Source of the DNA: a virus
Strand: one strand, 5' to 3'
Length of the DNA stretch: 33,055 bases
Virus record (IMG/VR): IMGVR_UViG_3300027708_000207
Span: 1-33,055 of that record
A program made the position numbers and the translations under genes. Under the pieces are notes generated by a model that saw only the letters and a program-made list of their open reading frames with translations, searched no databases and was not told the origin of the DNA. Every line of letters starts with the position of its first letter. Position 1 is the first letter of the stretch. Shown one piece after another: positions 17,544 to 25,581 of the stretch.

Positions 17544-19072
17544 TAGTAATATATAACGACATAACCACTGCCGCCCCAATTATTAACAAATCCGGCTGCA
17601 TTTGAAGTCATAGTGTTTGTTGATGGCCACCCGCCATAGCAATAAATTGAAGTATTATGTAATGGGTCAGCAACATTTGGAAAATCTACATCAGTTGTAC
17701 CGCCAGGAATATTATAATTACCACGAACTGTAGTTGAGAATAATACTGATGGATTTATATAACCAGATCCACCGCCACCACCTGCCATAGTATTAGGTTC
17801 AACATATGCTCCACCACCGCCACCAAAGTATCCACCACCTCCGCCGCCGCCATATCCTTGTGAGGTACCTCCTATTCCACCATACAAAGCTCCACCATAA
17901 CCAGCTAAACTAGCACCACCAGCCCCAGTACCACCAGCTGCTGATGCTGCTAAAGTATTAGCACCATAACCACCACCATAACCACCACGAAGTTGTGTTC
18001 CTTCCCATCCACCCATAGCAATTCTTCCATCCGCCATTGCACCACCAGCTTGACCTTGTAATCCTCCACCAGCTCCACCATAGCCAGCACCAGTCCAATA
18101 TTGACTTGAGTTTATACGTTCAAATGCATCCCATGGACTACGACTTGATCCGCCACCACCACCACCACCTGCAATTAATAATGCATTTGCTTGAGTGATC
18201 ACACCAGTTGAGTTAAATATACCACTATATCCGCCGCCTGATCCAGCATATCTATTATCTACATTACTATATAAACCACCGCCACCACCAAATCCTCCAG
18301 TTTGAGTTGATGAATTATTACCTGGGCCCCACCAACAAGTCATTCCAGCTTGGCCAACAACAATAGGTAATACTTGACCAGCAGTTACTGGAATAATTCC
18401 ACGGGTATAACCACCTCCACCACCAGTACTTCCAAAAACCCAACCTCCTACATTACCACCTCCACCACCAGCGCCCCATACTTTTGCAAATATATAGGTT
18501 ACTCCAGCTGGAACTGTCCATGATTGTACTGCACCGGTGTAAGTAAATACAACCTTGGTTTTATTAGTAGGAGTTGGAAATCCTCTTCCATCATCAGAAA
18601 GATTAAATCCATAAAGTGTATTAGTATATGGGGTTGTCATTTTACCAGTAGTTTGGTTAAATACAAATCCATATGGATTATTTGAAATACTTAAACCTGT
18701 TGTCAATGAAGTATTTGTATTTGTTATTCTTAATTTTTCTGTTGTACCAATATAAAACACATGATCTGCATCTGCTGGGGAAGAATAATCTTGTTGATGA
18801 AGTGATACGCCTAAACCAAATGTAGTACCAGCACCATCTGACCAAAGAATTAATTTTGAATTTTGGCCAGCAACTGAACTATATGTAGCACCTAAATCTA
18901 GATTTATTGGATTTGCTGTTGATACTATACTGTTATTACCTAAACTAGTTTTATTATTAACTGGCATTAATGGATCAAGCGCATTAACTATATACGTAAA
19001 GTTATCATCAAGCAAACCTAATTGTGCTTGTCCGGTTTTACTAGCTAATGTATTTGGTATTACTAAACTCAT
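17543..19072 (-). CDS. Glycine-rich tail-tip adhesin or fibre protein
   Basis: 509 aa. The N-terminal region (1-165) has a short attachment-like segment (GLLDDNFTYIVNALDPL) and a beta region, with FYIGTTEKLRITNTN at 106-120 as in phage fibre and coat-associated proteins. From about 172 it has FTYTGAVQSWTVPAGVTYIF and then a Gly-rich domain (about 200-450) with many Gly runs and a closing SGYVVIYY. The domain parallels that of the 304-aa protein: a WTVPAG/FTVPAA strand, a V-x-x-GQV strand and a GY-(I/V) end. It overlaps the upstream gene by ATGA and the PAAR gene by TAATG, so it is translated within the spike block. Receptor binding is the likely role. A spike-associated adhesin is an alternative because of its position between gp5 and PAAR. 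Confidence 0.75.
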   Translation of the reverse strand: MSLVIPNTLASKTGQAQLGLLDDNFTYIVNALDPLMPVNNKTSLGNNSIVSTANPINLDLGATYSSVAGQNSKLILWSDGAGTTFGLGVSLHQQDYSSPADADHVFYIGTTEKLRITNTNTSLTTGLSISNNPYGFVFNQTTGKMTTPYTNTLYGFNLSDDGRGFPTPTNKTKVVFTYTGAVQSWTVPAGVTYIFAKVWGAGGGGGNVGGWVFGSTGGGGGYTRGIIPVTAGQVLPIVVGQAGMTCWWGPGNNSSTQTGGFGGGGGLYSNVDNRYAGSGGGYSGIFNSTGVITQANALLIAGGGGGGGSSRSPWDAFERINSSQYWTGAGYGGAGGGLQGQAGGAMADGRIAMGGWEGTQLRGGYGGGYGANTLAASAAGGTGAGGASLAGYGGALYGGIGGTSQGYGGGGGGGYFGGGGGAYVEPNTMAGGGGGSGYINPSVLFSTTVRGNYNIPGGTTDVDFPNVADPLHNTSIYCYGGWPSTNTMTSNAAGFVNNWGGSGYVVIYY

Positions 19073-19638
19073 AGTTTATTGATCCAATTAATTGGTTGAT
19101 TTAGGTTATTAACCCAAACAATAGGTTCGTTATTCATATTTATCCAAGTGACCGTATGTAGTTTATATTGAGTTGGAGGATCAATATATGATAACATCTC
19201 ATCTCTACCAGTATTCCAATTATTCATTACTGTAACAGTATAAACTTGTGTTGCACCACCAGATGCAGTAGCAAGATAATGATAATCTCTGGTCTTATTT
19301 ACATCTGCTTTATAATAAATCAAATGCTCATTATTTGTTTTATCAATTTGATTAAATTTCTGTACATCTACAAGTTGCTCATCAGGAGTTCTATATTCTA
19401 TAGCATTTTGAAATGACTCAGAATAATAACCAGTTATCTTATTTCCAGCAATAGTAATAGTATCATTAGGATCTATTGCAGTTAAAGTTACTGTTTGGGT
19501 GGTAGTTACAGTAGGAGTACCAGCTAAACCGCCAATACCAGCAGTCCCTAAAGTAGTTGTTTCATATGTTATTGCATACGATACATTCTTAAATTCATCA
19601 GTAGTACCTAATACAGTATTTGTTGGTAGAAATGCCAT
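19069..19638 (-). CDS. Unknown 189-aa protein with a C-terminal Trp-Asn repeat
   Basis: I do not recognise this protein. The N-terminal part (1-65) is Thr-rich and beta-like (TTTQTVTLTAIDPNDTITI). The middle (about 70-160) is mixed and charged, with YRTPDEQLVDVQKFNQID and DYHYLATASGG. The end (165-189) is a short repeat, WINMNNEPIV / WVNNLNQPIN / WINKL, with Trp every ten residues. It lies between the gp5-like spike gene (TAATG overlap) and the glycine-rich adhesin (ATGA overlap), so it is co-translated with tail-tip parts and is probably structural. The Trp-Asn repeat could be a binding tail for the adhesin that follows. No signal peptide or membrane segment is seen. Confidence 0.6.
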   Translation of the reverse strand: MAFLPTNTVLGTTDEFKNVSYAITYETTTLGTAGIGGLAGTPTVTTTQTVTLTAIDPNDTITIAGNKITGYYSESFQNAIEYRTPDEQLVDVQKFNQIDKTNNEHLIYYKADVNKTRDYHYLATASGGATQVYTVTVMNNWNTGRDEMLSYIDPPTQYKLHTVTWINMNNEPIVWVNNLNQPINWINKL

Positions 19639-22346
19639 TATAACAAGATGAAGCCTTTAGGATTACCAGATGAATCACGTTTGTACACTGAATCATTCAA
19701 CATTGTAAATGCCATCTTACGGTTTACTGATCCTTGACCAGCAGTATCGCCAGCTTTTAGGCCTCTATAACCAATATGAATCCAATTAGAACCATCAGAA
19801 CGATATTCCATAATCATCTGATCATATGGTAATGCTGCTTCTAATTTTTGAATCAATTCAAAATTACGTTGTTTCTTAGTTGCATCATATGGCAATAATG
19901 TAATATCAGTGGCTCTACCATATGGATGATCTGATGTAGGAGCATTAGCACCATTTGTTACACTTCTGAATCCAGAATTAATCTTCCATTGTTTACCATA
20001 TCCACCAATACCGCCAGGTAATAATGCTAAAGCCGGCTCTAGAATGTTTGCACATAATTGAGATAGATTACATACTAATTGCTGTTTAGTTAAACCACAT
20101 TGATCTTTAAGTGCATTATGTCCATTAACACCACCATCAATTAACATGCCTAATGTGAAATTAGCAGATAGTTTAAAGTCATTAGTAAATGATTGTGTTG
20201 CATAGATAACCTGGCAAGATGCAATTGTATTTGCGGCAGTACCTCCAGTTGGGGTTGCTTCATCTTGCGCTGGTGTATTATCTGGGGTTTGTACACCATA
20301 CTTGGCTTCAAGTGCAGCTTTAGCTTTTTGGCCTGCAGGAGTATTCCAATCATCTTCTGATTCTAACTGAAATACTTCTTCACCAGCAGCAACAGGAGGA
20401 ACTAAATATGGAAGTACGTTATTCTTTGGTGAACCCACCGCAGGTGCAGTAAGATTTAATGTAGTAGAGCCAATTGCAGTTTGACCATTAATATTTGCAG
20501 TAGAACCATCTACATTAAATGAACCTGATGCTTTAAGATGCATAGAACTTGCAGCGTATTGATGCATTTCAGATACAGCAGTTAGATGCATTGAAGCATT
20601 AGATTGCAATAACATATCAGAGCCTGCTTGCATTGAAACTGTTCCACCTACTGCAACAGTAAAGTCTTTGGCAATACCTAATTTAAAGTCACCGCCTACT
20701 TGCATGGTAACATCTTGTGCAACTTCAATATTTGCATCTGATTGACATAGGATATTAATCTTACCTTCAGTAGTTAAATTACATTCGCCTGATATGAATA
20801 TGCAACCGTTATTATCAATAATTTGATATGAATCACCAACAATATGGGTAACTTCACTACCATTGGCATCTACTTCAGTAAATGTACCTTTACGATGATA
20901 TGTGTGAGTTCTTTCAAATCCTGGAGTATCATCCCATTCTTGTACATGACCTGACTCAGTTTCAAGTACATGGTTATATGGATACTTAGCACTAAATGCA
21001 GAAGCAGGTTCGTCATAAGTACCACCATCTAATGCAATAGGAATACTACGAGCTCTATTAGCTTCTTTGATAGTAACTACTGTGCCTTTTGAAACGCCAC
21101 GGGCTAAACGATTTGTGTCAGGTTCATTTATAAAATTCTTTAATGGGTACTTATTATTTGGATCCTGAAACCCAATAGAACCAGCTGATGTTTCAGATGG
21201 AGCACCACTTGATGTTGAAGTAGCTGCTGGAGGCGCAGCTCCTACTGATTTTTCTTCAGTAAATGATGATGGAACTTTATTACCATAGAAATATTCATAA
21301 TACTTTAATCTAGTTTCAGCACCATTTCCTGTATCTTTACCATTTCCTTTTTTAACTGCATAAAAATAACCTGGATTATCAGTAGGTACTGCTTTCTTTA
21401 CTATTGGATTATTAATAACCATTTGGCAAAACACTTCAGCAGCAGTAGTTAAGTTAGTTGTTAATAATAATGGATTATTAATAATATCAACGCCTGCTAA
21501 TTGACCATATTTTTGATAATTTGCTCTTCCAGTTACACCATTAAAGCCTCTACCATAATACTTTCCACCATCTCCTGTTTGGGTATTACCTAATTGACGG
21601 CCATTATTTTCAGGAGCATAAACAAAATCAAAAAATTCAGCTCTTGTGCCTTTCCATCTTGCATATTTAGCTGCTAAATCTGGTTTTCCACCAAAAGTAG
21701 TTTTAAAGGTTGATTGTAATGCATCAGCAGAGTAACTATATCCTTCTTCTTTTGGTACCCACAGTGATTCACCACCCGCAATTGCTAGCAATGAGCACTT
21801 TTGTTCTCTTGTTGTTAATCCAAATTTGTCACAAGCTACAAGAATAGCTTTAATACCAGCAGTAGCTGCTGCCGGATTTGGAGTTCCTGGTGGAGGAGTA
21901 GTAGGAATGTCAGTTGTAACTGTAGTAGGTGCCGCAGCAGGAGTTATAGTTGGATCTACTGCTGCTGCCTCAGATTCATTTACTGGTGCTGGAACAGGAT
22001 TATCATCGGGGTCTTTAAGAATAACTGAATCATCATCTCGGCCAAATAATTCAACTGCTTTTGCTTGAGGAATACCACCAAGAGAACCAATAATAACTGG
22101 TTGTTGATTATCTGGTTCATCCATAAAGATACACAATACAGTAGTACCTTCAACTACTCCTACTGGGGATTGGCCAATACCTGACATAGCAGCAGATGTA
22201 ATTGATTGCATTGGATAAGCCCATGGCAAATCATTAGTTGGCAATTGTGTTTTATCGTGGGTATGTAAACCAATAATACGAACTTGACAACGACCCAATT
22301 TTAATGGATCAATTCTGTTCTCAACAATTCCACTATGCACTTGCAT
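19638..22346 (-). CDS. gp5: gp5-like baseplate spike with GH19-type and M15-type hydrolase domains
   Basis: 902 aa against 575 in T4. Residues 1-95 are the gp5 OB-fold (VENRIDPLKLGRCQVRIIGL, LPWAYPMQSITSAAMSGIG, VEGTTVLCIF). After a Pro/Ala linker, residues about 162-355 resemble GH19 chitinase/lysozyme domains: a putative catalytic Glu in AIAGGESLW (E193), then LGNTQTGDGGKYYGRGFNG and VTGRANYQKYG. T4 has a GH24 lysozyme in this place. Residues about 450-625 are the spike region, with short-period beta-helix repeats (HIVGDSYQIIDNNG, QVGGDFKLGIAKDFTVAVGG). Residues about 710-885 resemble M15 (VanY-type) peptidases: SDHPYGRATDI (H807, D814), E847 and WIHIGY (H857) match the zinc and catalytic positions. 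It follows the gp27-like hub gene by TAATG overlap. The role is to puncture the outer membrane and open peptidoglycan during infection. A T4-like self-cleavage site was not identified. Confidence 0.9.
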   Translation of the reverse strand: MQVHSGIVENRIDPLKLGRCQVRIIGLHTHDKTQLPTNDLPWAYPMQSITSAAMSGIGQSPVGVVEGTTVLCIFMDEPDNQQPVIIGSLGGIPQAKAVELFGRDDDSVILKDPDDNPVPAPVNESEAAAVDPTITPAAAPTTVTTDIPTTPPPGTPNPAAATAGIKAILVACDKFGLTTREQKCSLLAIAGGESLWVPKEEGYSYSADALQSTFKTTFGGKPDLAAKYARWKGTRAEFFDFVYAPENNGRQLGNTQTGDGGKYYGRGFNGVTGRANYQKYGQLAGVDIINNPLLLTTNLTTAAEVFCQMVINNPIVKKAVPTDNPGYFYAVKKGNGKDTGNGAETRLKYYEYFYGNKVPSSFTEEKSVGAAPPAATSTSSGAPSETSAGSIGFQDPNNKYPLKNFINEPDTNRLARGVSKGTVVTIKEANRARSIPIALDGGTYDEPASAFSAKYPYNHVLETESGHVQEWDDTPGFERTHTYHRKGTFTEVDANGSEVTHIVGDSYQIIDNNGCIFISGECNLTTEGKINILCQSDANIEVAQDVTMQVGGDFKLGIAKDFTVAVGGTVSMQAGSDMLLQSNASMHLTAVSEMHQYAASSMHLKASGSFNVDGSTANINGQTAIGSTTLNLTAPAVGSPKNNVLPYLVPPVAAGEEVFQLESEDDWNTPAGQKAKAALEAKYGVQTPDNTPAQDEATPTGGTAANTIASCQVIYATQSFTNDFKLSANFTLGMLIDGGVNGHNALKDQCGLTKQQLVCNLSQLCANILEPALALLPGGIGGYGKQWKINSGFRSVTNGANAPTSDHPYGRATDITLLPYDATKKQRNFELIQKLEAALPYDQMIMEYRSDGSNWIHIGYRGLKAGDTAGQGSVNRKMAFTMLNDSVYKRDSSGNPKGFILL

Positions 22347-23632
22347 TATTTGCCACCTTGATCTAGATTGATGCCGTATGAATCTTTAATTAATTCAATT
22401 GAGCATTCATGTTTTTGTCTATTAATATAATGATTTATAGCAGCAACAATATAATTACCAGAATATAACTTATCAGTTACATCCTCTTCATTTTTACCAA
22501 TAGGATTAATCTTATTTAATGTTAATGATACTTTCATGCCTACAGTATAATCTGTTCTACCAAATACATTAATTTGAACTTTAATTCCTTCAGCGGCCTT
22601 TAATGAAGACATACGTTTTTGTATTGTATGCGCATTAGTAACATCTTTATAATTATTAAAGTTATTGTAATATTTTGGATAAAAGAATATTAATGAATTA
22701 GATCTACTAATATTCTTATTTGATGCTAATGCAAAATCATTAAGATGTTTATTTTTTGGAAACTCTGCAATCAAATCGAATTTTTTATCAATATATTGCT
22801 TTGTAGTTAAATCATAATTAATCATTCTATTAGCAAACATACCAGAACGTGTTTTATCCATATAGTCATATGCTTCTGGAATACTAATTTCTTGCACTTT
22901 ACTATAATCTGCTTCTACATTTCTAATAGCTCTGCCATCTGCACCAAAGTCTCTAGAATAAGAGTCATAAACCCAATGTTGTTTAATTGGTTGTTGATAC
23001 AAATATTCTAATGAGTTAAAATTAAACCCAGTTCTATTTTCAAAGAATAGATAATCTACTGCACCATTAGAATTGGCAGCATTGCCTGCAATATAATTTA
23101 AGTTTCTAATTGGAGACCAAAAGTTAGAAATATAATTAACATTATTTGCAGTATCCTCAATGAATACTTTCTTTTTAGTTTCAAGACCATTATACTTATC
23201 TGTAATAAGAGTCTTAGCAATTTCTGAAATCTTTCCGCCAAATGTTTTACTAATTTTTTTATTTAAATCAGCAATACCTTCAGTTGATATAAAATGCAAC
23301 ACATAAGCAACTGAACGATCGCCAAGCAATTCCCTATCAGTCATTTTATAGATATAATATTGATGATTAATAATCTTTTCAGGTTGATCCATTGTTGGAG
23401 TTCTGATTAAAATATTAATAAACTCTTCACCAGTAAATGGGAATAAGTTGGCAAGATCAAGAGAATCTTTAAGGACTACATTTCCTGTAGTTAATGGAGT
23501 AAAAATATCTTCAAATAACTCAATAGCTATAACTTGATTGGTTACATTTTGAATGAACCCATTTCTAGATACAATCTCAATTTTATCAATGCTGACATCG
23601 CCAGCAAATCTTATCGACTCAGCAGGTTGCAT
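22346..23632 (-). CDS. gp27: gp27-like baseplate hub subunit
   Basis: 428 aa against 391 in T4. The N-terminal half (IDKIEIVSRNGFIQNVTNQV, ELFEDIFTPLTTGNVVLKDS, LFPFTGEEFINILIRTP, YYIYKMTDRE) is the first tube-like domain of gp27/gpD-type hub proteins. The C-terminal half ends with VFGRTDYTVGMKVSLTL and LYSGNYIVAAINHYINR, the second domain. gp27 trimers adapt the sixfold tail tube to the threefold gp5 spike. The gene sits immediately before gp5 and after gp53, with TAATG overlaps on both sides. Overall similarity to T4 is modest, so the call rests on domain motifs plus position. Confidence 0.85.
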   Translation of the reverse strand: MQPAESIRFAGDVSIDKIEIVSRNGFIQNVTNQVIAIELFEDIFTPLTTGNVVLKDSLDLANLFPFTGEEFINILIRTPTMDQPEKIINHQYYIYKMTDRELLGDRSVAYVLHFISTEGIADLNKKISKTFGGKISEIAKTLITDKYNGLETKKKVFIEDTANNVNYISNFWSPIRNLNYIAGNAANSNGAVDYLFFENRTGFNFNSLEYLYQQPIKQHWVYDSYSRDFGADGRAIRNVEADYSKVQEISIPEAYDYMDKTRSGMFANRMINYDLTTKQYIDKKFDLIAEFPKNKHLNDFALASNKNISRSNSLIFFYPKYYNNFNNYKDVTNAHTIQKRMSSLKAAEGIKVQINVFGRTDYTVGMKVSLTLNKINPIGKNEEDVTDKLYSGNYIVAAINHYINRQKHECSIELIKDSYGINLDQGGK

Positions 23633-24345
23633 TATATAAGATCTTTATAATTTTTAAGAATAGTATTTATTAGTTCTTTGGCAATAATTTTAATTCTACG
23701 TTTAGATTCATTCAGTGCTATTTCATAATCATAATTAGACACTGGATATGCTTCTAATTGAAGCGCAGCATTCATATTATCTGAACTTACTATAAATCCA
23801 TTTGAATCTACATAATGATGTGTGTTATATTCATTACCTGAACCATAAATAGAAGTAATATGATTTTCTAAATTATGTGTGGCTAGTGGCCATTCAGAAA
23901 CATAATCATAACGCTGATTAGCTAGCATAACTACCCAATGATAATTAGGTGTACCATAGAATTTTTCTGAAATAATTTCTGGTGTTTCACCGTCTTTAAT
24001 GTCATACTCATCATACAGAGTAATATTATCTAGAATTTCTTTTCTGAATCTTACATTATGTGTAATATCAGTCATTAAATATGTTTCTCTATTAATAGCA
24101 GCAATACTTGTTGTGCCAGTAACATCTTCATTTGTAAAGGCTCTTACTTGGCCTGTACCTGGAATTGTTTTTGTTGCAACAAATTGAGTACCTATAACAT
24201 TACTAGTTGCCCCTGCATCTCTAAAATCTGAATTACCTTGGAAGTAAATTGCATAAGGTAACCCAGGAATCATAAGTTGGCAACTTGTCCATTCACGGGA
24301 CATATTAAAATCATACAGCATTTGTGGCATATCTTTGAAATACAT
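23632..24345 (-). CDS. gp53: Baseplate wedge subunit gp53 with an N-terminal insertion
   Basis: 237 aa against 196 in T4. The conserved core is clear: LMTDITHNVRFRKEI (90-104), YDEYDIKDGETPEIISEKFY (111-130), GTPNYHWVVMLANQRYDYVS (131-150), and the end RRIKIIAKELINTI. The family start MYFKDMPQMLYDF is also present, but about 75 residues (14-88) separate it from MTDI, where T4 has only about 24 residues before that motif. gp53 clamps neighbouring wedges into the closed baseplate around the hub. The gene has TAATG overlaps with gp48 upstream and gp27 downstream. The extra segment (REWTSCQLMIPGLPYAIYF onwards) matches nothing I know. Confidence 0.9.
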   Translation of the reverse strand: MYFKDMPQMLYDFNMSREWTSCQLMIPGLPYAIYFQGNSDFRDAGATSNVIGTQFVATKTIPGTGQVRAFTNEDVTGTTSIAAINRETYLMTDITHNVRFRKEILDNITLYDEYDIKDGETPEIISEKFYGTPNYHWVVMLANQRYDYVSEWPLATHNLENHITSIYGSGNEYNTHHYVDSNGFIVSSDNMNAALQLEAYPVSNYDYEIALNESKRRIKIIAKELINTILKNYKDLI

Positions 24346-25535
24346 TAGAATCCGTCCTGTATTTTTTCTTTAGTAAGAAGAGCAAGTTCTCTAAAGTTTA
24401 AACTAATATTAATTTGTGTTGGCATACCATTATCAAATGTAGTAAATTGCCCTTGAGGTGCATAGTTAACTGTCATTTCGGTAAGTACACATGATGTATG
24501 ACGATGCAAGTTCATATTTTCTTTACCGCCTTGATAATAAAAAATATCAAATTCAGATGGATAGATATAAAGAAAATTTCCAGCATCTTTAAACTCAGGA
24601 TGCATATGTAATTTAAACGTATTAATAATATTTAATACCTTTTTTGCTTCATCGGCATCTCTAGGATAAAATTCATACGAGAATGTAAAATTTCGAAAGT
24701 CTACTGATTTAAATATTTGTTCTTTTCGTGGGTTTGCAGCCAAACCAGACATATTAGATAATGCAGCTTTTTCTGGTCCTTTATTTAATGCTATAGCACT
24801 AGCAATAGAAGATCCAGTTTCTTTTAATTGATCACTATTATTGGCACCGTTAAGTGCTTTACCAAGTTGTTCACCCATAGCAGCACCCATCATGAAGGTG
24901 TTAGTATCTTCTTCACCCCAATTCATACCATATCTAATACTTAATTGATTAGGTATATGTAATGCAATTGCAACAGCTAAACGCTTTTGTTGTCTAGAGA
25001 AATTAGAAGTTTGAGTGCCTGTAGCTTCAGCAGTTACAGTAGAAGCACCTGCTGCTAATGCTGCACCAGTAGCTGCAGTTTTTACACCAGATCCAATTAC
25101 TCCGCCTATACTAGATTTACCGCTAGTAGCAGTACTTAATGCAGCTCCACCACCTGCAACTCCAGCAGTACCAACTCCACCTGCGGCTCCACCTGCAATC
25201 ACTTGAGCTTCTGTAAGATTAGCACCAATTAAAGATCCTCTATCTCTAGGAGTTAAATCTTCAACTGTTGCAGTTTTACCATCTTTAAGTAATTTGGAAT
25301 CAGTAGAAACATTAATATAGAATATAACGTTATTATATCCATATTGAGGATCCATTAAATCTGAAGGATATGAGTGTTGTTCTATTTGGTATTGATTATT
25401 AAAGTCTGTACCAATACCAACACCAGCTTTATTCCTAGGGGTAAACGTTTGTTTAGACGCAGTGTTTCCTGAATCAGGAGTAGGTTTTCCCGATGGTGGA
25501 ATACTTGGAGTTGCTTGTGGATTGGATACTGGCAT
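24345..25535 (-). CDS. gp48: Baseplate tail-tube cap protein gp48
   Basis: 396 aa against 364 in T4. The C-terminal half matches gp48: RKEQIFKSVDFRNFTFSYEF, PRDADEAKKVLNIINTFKLH, MHPEFKDAGNFLYIYPSEFD, LHRHTSCVLTEMTVNYAP and NISLNFRELALLTKEKI. The N-terminus is Pro/Ser-rich and probably disordered. Residues about 105-175 are Ala/Gly-rich and hydrophobic, which is usual in this family. gp48 sits on the hub and, with gp54, provides the platform on which the tail tube polymerises. It is the first gene of the minus-strand run, with a late promoter 35-42 bases upstream. No strong ribosome binding site precedes ATG 25535 (only GGGT). Confidence 0.9.
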   Translation of the reverse strand: MPVSNPQATPSIPPSGKPTPDSGNTASKQTFTPRNKAGVGIGTDFNNQYQIEQHSYPSDLMDPQYGYNNVIFYINVSTDSKLLKDGKTATVEDLTPRDRGSLIGANLTEAQVIAGGAAGGVGTAGVAGGGAALSTATSGKSSIGGVIGSGVKTAATGAALAAGASTVTAEATGTQTSNFSRQQKRLAVAIALHIPNQLSIRYGMNWGEEDTNTFMMGAAMGEQLGKALNGANNSDQLKETGSSIASAIALNKGPEKAALSNMSGLAANPRKEQIFKSVDFRNFTFSYEFYPRDADEAKKVLNIINTFKLHMHPEFKDAGNFLYIYPSEFDIFYYQGGKENMNLHRHTSCVLTEMTVNYAPQGQFTTFDNGMPTQINISLNFRELALLTKEKIQDGF

Positions 25536-25546
25536 TGTTTTACCCG

Positions 25547-25554
25547 AATAAATA
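25547..25554 (+). promoter_or_regulatory. Candidate T4-type late promoter (AATAAATA) for gp4
   Basis: AATAAATA, one mismatch from the T4 late promoter, lies 27 bases before the gp4 start in the divergent 46-base gap. Transcription would begin near 25561. It is paired with the perfect octamer on the other strand, as expected for a back-to-back late promoter region. Confidence 0.5.
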
Positions 25555-25569
25555 GTTATACATCTTATT

Positions 25570-25577
25570 TATTTATA
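25570..25577 (-). promoter_or_regulatory. T4-type late promoter (TATAAATA) for the gp48 baseplate operon
   Basis: The minus strand reads TATAAATAAATAAG in the gap between gp48 and gp4, with a perfect late-promoter octamer. Transcription would start near 25563, giving a leader of about 28 bases before gp48 ATG 25535. The position at the head of a sixteen-gene run supports it. Recognition would need gp55-type sigma and gp33 coactivator, neither identified in this window. Confidence 0.65.
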
Positions 25578-25581
25578 TACC

